A stretch of 64,000 nucleotides of DNA from DAOTTY01 sp964451095 (lineage in GTDB: Bacteria; Chloroflexota; Anaerolineae; Aggregatilineales; Phototrophicaceae): the NCBI GenBank assembly GCA_964451095.1, contig CAYVGI010000006.1, positions 11,744-75,743 on the forward strand, in the 5' to 3' direction. The notes beneath the pieces were generated by a model. It was not told the origin of the DNA. It did no database searches and worked only from the letters and a program-made list of their open reading frames with translations. Shown here piece by piece: positions 61,405 through 64,000 of the stretch (position 1 is the stretch's first letter; each line of letters opens with the position of its first letter). Made by a program: the position numbers and the translations under genes.

Positions 61405-62283
61405 TCAGGGCATTTCCGGCAGTTGATCGACACGCGCCCACGCACAGCCGACCAACCCCGCACCTGTGTGGGCACCCAGCACAGGTGCAATGGCCACGTC
61501 GGGCATCCACTCCACCTCGAAGCGCTCTGCAATTGCCGCCTTCATCTCCTCTAGCGCCTCCGGATTGACGGCGTGTAGCGGCTGTATGCGCAGCTTGGTG
61601 CCAGGCGGGTGATGCTCCGCAATGTCGTCTGGAATGCTCTTAACCGCCTTTTTAAACGTGCGTACCCGTGCGCGGGTTTCGTACTTGCCGTCGCGGCCGA
61701 CGCCGATGATGGGCTTAATCCCCAACGTGGAGGCAGCTAGCCCCTGCAAGTGGCTGATGCGCCCGCCGTGGATGAGATATTTGAGCGTGGGCAGCGTAAA
61801 CGCCGCATCGGATACATCCCACAGGTTGTGTAGCAGGTCACGGATTTTAGTGAACTCCCACCCGGCGGCAATCGCCCGTGCTGCTGCTTCCACCTGCCAG
61901 CCCTCTGGCGCAGAGAGTGTTTTGGTGTCGATCATGTACACATTGATGCCCTCGCGCTCTACCTGCTGGGCGGCGATGCGTACGGCGTTGGGGGTGCCGC
62001 TTAGCCCGCTGGAGATGTGCACAGCGAGAATGTCCTTGTCGCCAGTTTCTTCCGCTACTTTGCGGTACAGCGCCGCGATGTCGCCCGGTGCAGGCTGGGA
62101 TGTGGACGGCATCCCCTCGCTTTTTTCCATCAGGTCGTAAAACGCCTCCGGTTGGATGTCCACGCCGCTCTCATAATCCTTCCCATCTAGCGTGAGGGTA
62201 AGGGCGATGCGGTGGATGGGAATGGGCAGCGCGTCTAGCTGCTCCTGGCTGAGGTCGGCGGCGTTGTCGGTCACAAGCTGCAT
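61405..62283 (-). CDS. DegV-family fatty-acid-binding protein
   Basis: DegV/FakB proteins bind fatty acids and present them to the kinase FakA. The N-terminus MQLVTDNAADLSQEQLDALPI, the STSQPAPGD motif, ILAVHISSGLSGTPNAVRIAA and the TLKYLIHGGRISHLQGLAASTLGIKPIIGVGRDGKYETRARVRTFKKAV block match the family. Length 292 is normal. The kinase FakA is not encoded here. It is followed after 31 bp by the PPC-repeat gene in the same direction. Confidence 0.93.
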   Translation of the reverse strand: MQLVTDNAADLSQEQLDALPIPIHRIALTLTLDGKDYESGVDIQPEAFYDLMEKSEGMPSTSQPAPGDIAALYRKVAEETGDKDILAVHISSGLSGTPNAVRIAAQQVEREGINVYMIDTKTLSAPEGWQVEAAARAIAAGWEFTKIRDLLHNLWDVSDAAFTLPTLKYLIHGGRISHLQGLAASTLGIKPIIGVGRDGKYETRARVRTFKKAVKSIPDDIAEHHPPGTKLRIQPLHAVNPEALEEMKAAIAERFEVEWMPDVAIAPVLGAHTGAGLVGCAWARVDQLPEMP

Positions 62284-62358
62284 TCGAAGCTGTCTCCTTG
62301 GGTCGGTACCAATAAATCGTCACCGTGATTGCCAGTCTTGCTTTTTTCTATAATCTCA

Positions 62359-62465
62359 CGACCTCACCCCCTCGGTCTCCCTCTCCGTAAACGGCTGAGG
62401 GGGAGGATTCAGGGTAAAGTCCTCTCCTTGGGTGCGGGGAGGGGAATTAGGGGTGCGGTAAGGTG
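62359..62465. repeat. Imperfect palindromic CT/AG-rich element, REP-like
   Basis: Segments such as CGACCTCACCCCCT and CCTCTCC on the left pair imperfectly with GGGGAGGGG and AGGGGTGCGGTAAGGT on the right. Elements of this CTCACCCCCT...GGGGTGAG kind are spread between genes in Chloroflexota and cyanobacteria. Only one copy is in the window. Confidence 0.5.
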
Positions 62466-62772
62466 TGAAAACGCTTCTGTCGTGTGTCGCTTTTAATAAC
62501 TAGCAATCAGAGTAATCGTTGTGTGCTATTCTACATGAGGTTGGCGTTTGCGTTGATATACACCGAAAGATTGGGGGAGGCAACCGGGGTGTCTCTAACA
62601 AAACTGCTGCAACAGCTAGAGCAAACCGACCCAAAATTTAACCCTGATTAATCTATTCCTCCGTTTGCGGAAAAAACCACGTCAATTTGGTTAAATTGGT
62701 TTTTCGAATCCAACATAAGTCACAGAAATGCAGGTTAAGGGCTGCTATGCTACGGCAAGCTTGTAAAAAACC

Positions 62773-62789
62773 ATGTGGTACACCCACAT
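62773..62789. promoter_or_regulatory. Operator-like inverted repeat before the ferredoxin gene
   Basis: ATGTGG-TACAC-CCACAT is a perfect 6-bp inverted repeat, ending 24 bp before the ferredoxin start codon. It could be a protein-binding site or a 5'-UTR hairpin. Confidence 0.3.
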
Positions 62790-62813
62790 ATAGGGACGAG
62801 GAGATTTCCGCCC

Positions 62814-63164
62814 ATGACTCACATTATCACCAGCCTGTGCCTGCGCGACGGTGCTTGCGTTGAAGTTTGCCCAGTAGAGTGCATTGTTCCGGGGCAGCCG
62901 GAGAACGAATGGCCCTGGTACTACATCGACCCGGACACCTGCATTGACTGCGGTGCGTGCATTCCGGAGTGCCCATACGAGGCTATCTTCATTGAGGAAG
63001 AAGTGCCCGCAGACTACGACATGGCTGGCGGGCAAAAGCGTATGGATCACGACACGAAGCAGGAAGTTGAGTACGCAGGCGGCGAAGTCGTTGACCTGAC
63101 GGTAGACATTCAGCCGAACTATGACTTCTTCTCCAAGGGACCTGGCTACGACGCAATGGACTAG
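62814..63164 (+). CDS. Two-cluster 7Fe/8Fe-type ferredoxin
   Basis: The protein has two Fe-S motifs: CLRDGACVEVCPVECI near the N-terminus and CIDCGACIPECPYEAI at about residues 42-57. The second is a perfect CxxCxxCxxxCP [4Fe-4S] site. The first has widened spacing, as in seven-iron ferredoxins, so it may hold [3Fe-4S] or [4Fe-4S]. A C-terminal extension of about 55 residues (ADYDMAGGQKRMD ... GPGYDAMD) is acidic. ATG 62814 has GAGGAG upstream; a longer in-frame start at 62775 is unlikely. Confidence 0.9.
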   Translation: MTHIITSLCLRDGACVEVCPVECIVPGQPENEWPWYYIDPDTCIDCGACIPECPYEAIFIEEEVPADYDMAGGQKRMDHDTKQEVEYAGGEVVDLTVDIQPNYDFFSKGPGYDAMD

Positions 63165-63189
63165 TGTTCCATCTTGCTTGCCTGCCACT

Positions 63190-63216
63190 GGCAGGGGCAC
63201 CGCGTGTGCCCTTGCC
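63190..63216 (+). terminator. GC hairpin after the ferredoxin gene
   Basis: GGCAGGGGCAC (63190-63200) pairs with GTGCCCTTGCC (63206-63216) over 11 positions including one G-U. No T-run follows, so it may be a weak terminator or a 3'-end stabiliser. Confidence 0.5.
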
Positions 63217-63328
63217 AATTCTCCCCCCGCGTATATGAACTGTGTTAGTGCGTGGTGCCCCCTTACCGCGCTATTCGTTCTGATGTAGACTAATCCATCC
63301 TGACAAAACGAGTTCAGGTGAGGTTTGC

Positions 63329-64000
63329 TTGTCTTACCAGATATCCCGTGCCATCTACAGCACCACAACAAAAGCGCCGAAAGAGCTTTCGCTGCTTGCC
63401 CATAGCAAAGACAGTTCTAGCAAAAGTGCCGCTGCGTGGCGTGCTGCTGCCCCGCTGGAACCCCCGCCACTGAATGGCACTGGCAGCGCACAGGCGGTCG
63501 CCATCCTCAAAACCGCAGAGCAAGCGTTCATTGCGGCGCAGGCGGGCTACACCAGCGCCCAAGATCCGCGCCCGATACACATTTACACCCATGTGCCGCG
63601 CCCGCTGATGCAAGCCGTGCAGGGCAACCTGGACGCGATTTTGGTGGACATCACCGCTAACGCCACACAAAATGCAACCGCCGTCGTGAACCCCGTGCCC
63701 ATCAACGGGCAGGGATGGGGGAAAGCGGCGCGTGAGACGGCGCTGCAAGGGCTGCTTGCCCTGTATGACGACTTCACGCAGGTGCTTTCCTTGCTGAATG
63801 CAGCGCTGCAACGTGAAGGATTGCTCATTAGCAACTTCCCCGGAAAAACCGAGGAGCGTTTGACGCTTTTGCAGGGGTTGATGGCGCTGCTGCCCGCCCC
63901 CGCCCGCGCAGACCTCACGTTTTGCACACACAACCCGCGTGTGACCGACCTCACGCCGGGGCGTGTGGCGTATGGTGTGGCGAAGCCCAGCACCCCCCGC
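63329..64000 (+). CDS. Unknown protein, truncated by the window end
   Basis: An open frame starts with TTG 63329 behind a good ribosome-binding site (AGGTGAGG, 63316-63323) and stays open to the last base, giving 224 residues. It begins MSYQISRAIYSTTTKAPKEL. The visible part is soluble and Ala/Leu-rich with helical stretches (ARETALQGLLALYDDFTQVLSLLNAAL) and IHIYTHVPRPLMQAVQGNL. A late segment (LTFCTHNPRVTDLTPGRVAYG) faintly recalls GTPase-associated GAP1-type proteins. I do not assign a function. Confidence 0.72.
   Translation, partial: MSYQISRAIYSTTTKAPKELSLLAHSKDSSSKSAAAWRAAAPLEPPPLNGTGSAQAVAILKTAEQAFIAAQAGYTSAQDPRPIHIYTHVPRPLMQAVQGNLDAILVDITANATQNATAVVNPVPINGQGWGKAARETALQGLLALYDDFTQVLSLLNAALQREGLLISNFPGKTEERLTLLQGLMALLPAPARADLTFCTHNPRVTDLTPGRVAYGVAKPSTPR

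Larger units (their letters stand above)
62284..62813. other. Intergenic region with REP-like element and no clear gene (530 bp)
   Basis: The left part holds a CT/GA-rich imperfect inverted repeat. The right part is AT-rich. A 38-codon frame from ATG 62535 to TAA 62651, or its 20-codon part from GTG 62589 behind GGGGGAGG, could be a small peptide or gene relic. An AT-rich hairpin CAATTT-GGTT-AAATTG with TTTTT follows at 62683-62705. Confidence 0.45.

Noticed and set aside
61374..61532. N-terminal extension of the PPC-repeat protein
   Set aside because: The upstream residues are encoded within degV in another frame and precede a clear signal peptide, so the start at 61373 is more credible.

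Overview
The window looks like one chromosomal segment of a free-living bacterium with high GC content, most likely a Chloroflexota member close to Anaerolineae. That assignment is inferred from gene content: a coenzyme-B12-type NrdJ, a DICT-GAF sensor, tandem Uma2 nucleases, an Anaerolineae-like ferredoxin, and MreBCD, MinCDE and FtsA in the same genome. No phylogeny was run. No phage, plasmid, IS element or CRISPR array is visible, apart from intein homing domains and local gene duplications.

Region 1 (1-14.7 kb, + strand) is a compact division and cell-wall (dcw) operon: rsmH, ftsL-like, ftsI, mraY, murD, ftsW, murG, a small CvpA-like membrane gene, murC, murB, ftsQ, ftsA, ftsZ. Genes overlap or nearly touch. 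mraZ, murE, murF and ddl are not here. ftsZ has a good candidate promoter of its own.

Region 2 (15.1-20.0 kb, +) is nrdJ, an adenosylcobalamin-type ribonucleotide reductase split by two inteins. The second sits exactly in front of the expected radical cysteine. Two hairpins follow, then on the - strand tRNA-Gln(CTG), lying 36 bp behind gltX.

Region 3 (22-31.7 kb, - strand, read right to left) is a cell-shape operon: mreB, mreC, mreD, mrdA (PBP2), a polytopic membrane gene, minC, minD, minE (with a long acidic tail), rodA. It contains a 100-N scaffold gap flanked by a perfect 55-bp duplication. This is an assembly artefact; removing 155 bp restores mrdA.

Region 4 (31.8-50.2 kb) is accessory and housekeeping: tilS, an orphan response regulator, a DICT-GAF protein, a secreted esterase-CapA fusion, a secreted propeller-like protein, a sulfotransferase, a sugar-type ABC importer without ATPase, three tandem Uma2 nucleases, a Trm112-like membrane protein, an EthD-like protein, xpt and a PLP decarboxylase.

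Region 5 (50.4-64 kb) starts with hisS, preceded by what reads as a complete ribosome-mediated attenuator: promoter, an 11-codon leader peptide with four consecutive His codons, mutually exclusive antiterminator and terminator, then hisS. This is the strongest new regulatory find. It is followed by a UMF1-type MFS protein with an extracytoplasmic insert, glutaminase, AIM24-like, TspO-like and GNAT genes, a small Cys-rich protein, a lipoprotein, a PPC-repeat secreted protein, DegV, a two-cluster ferredoxin and a gene cut by the window end.
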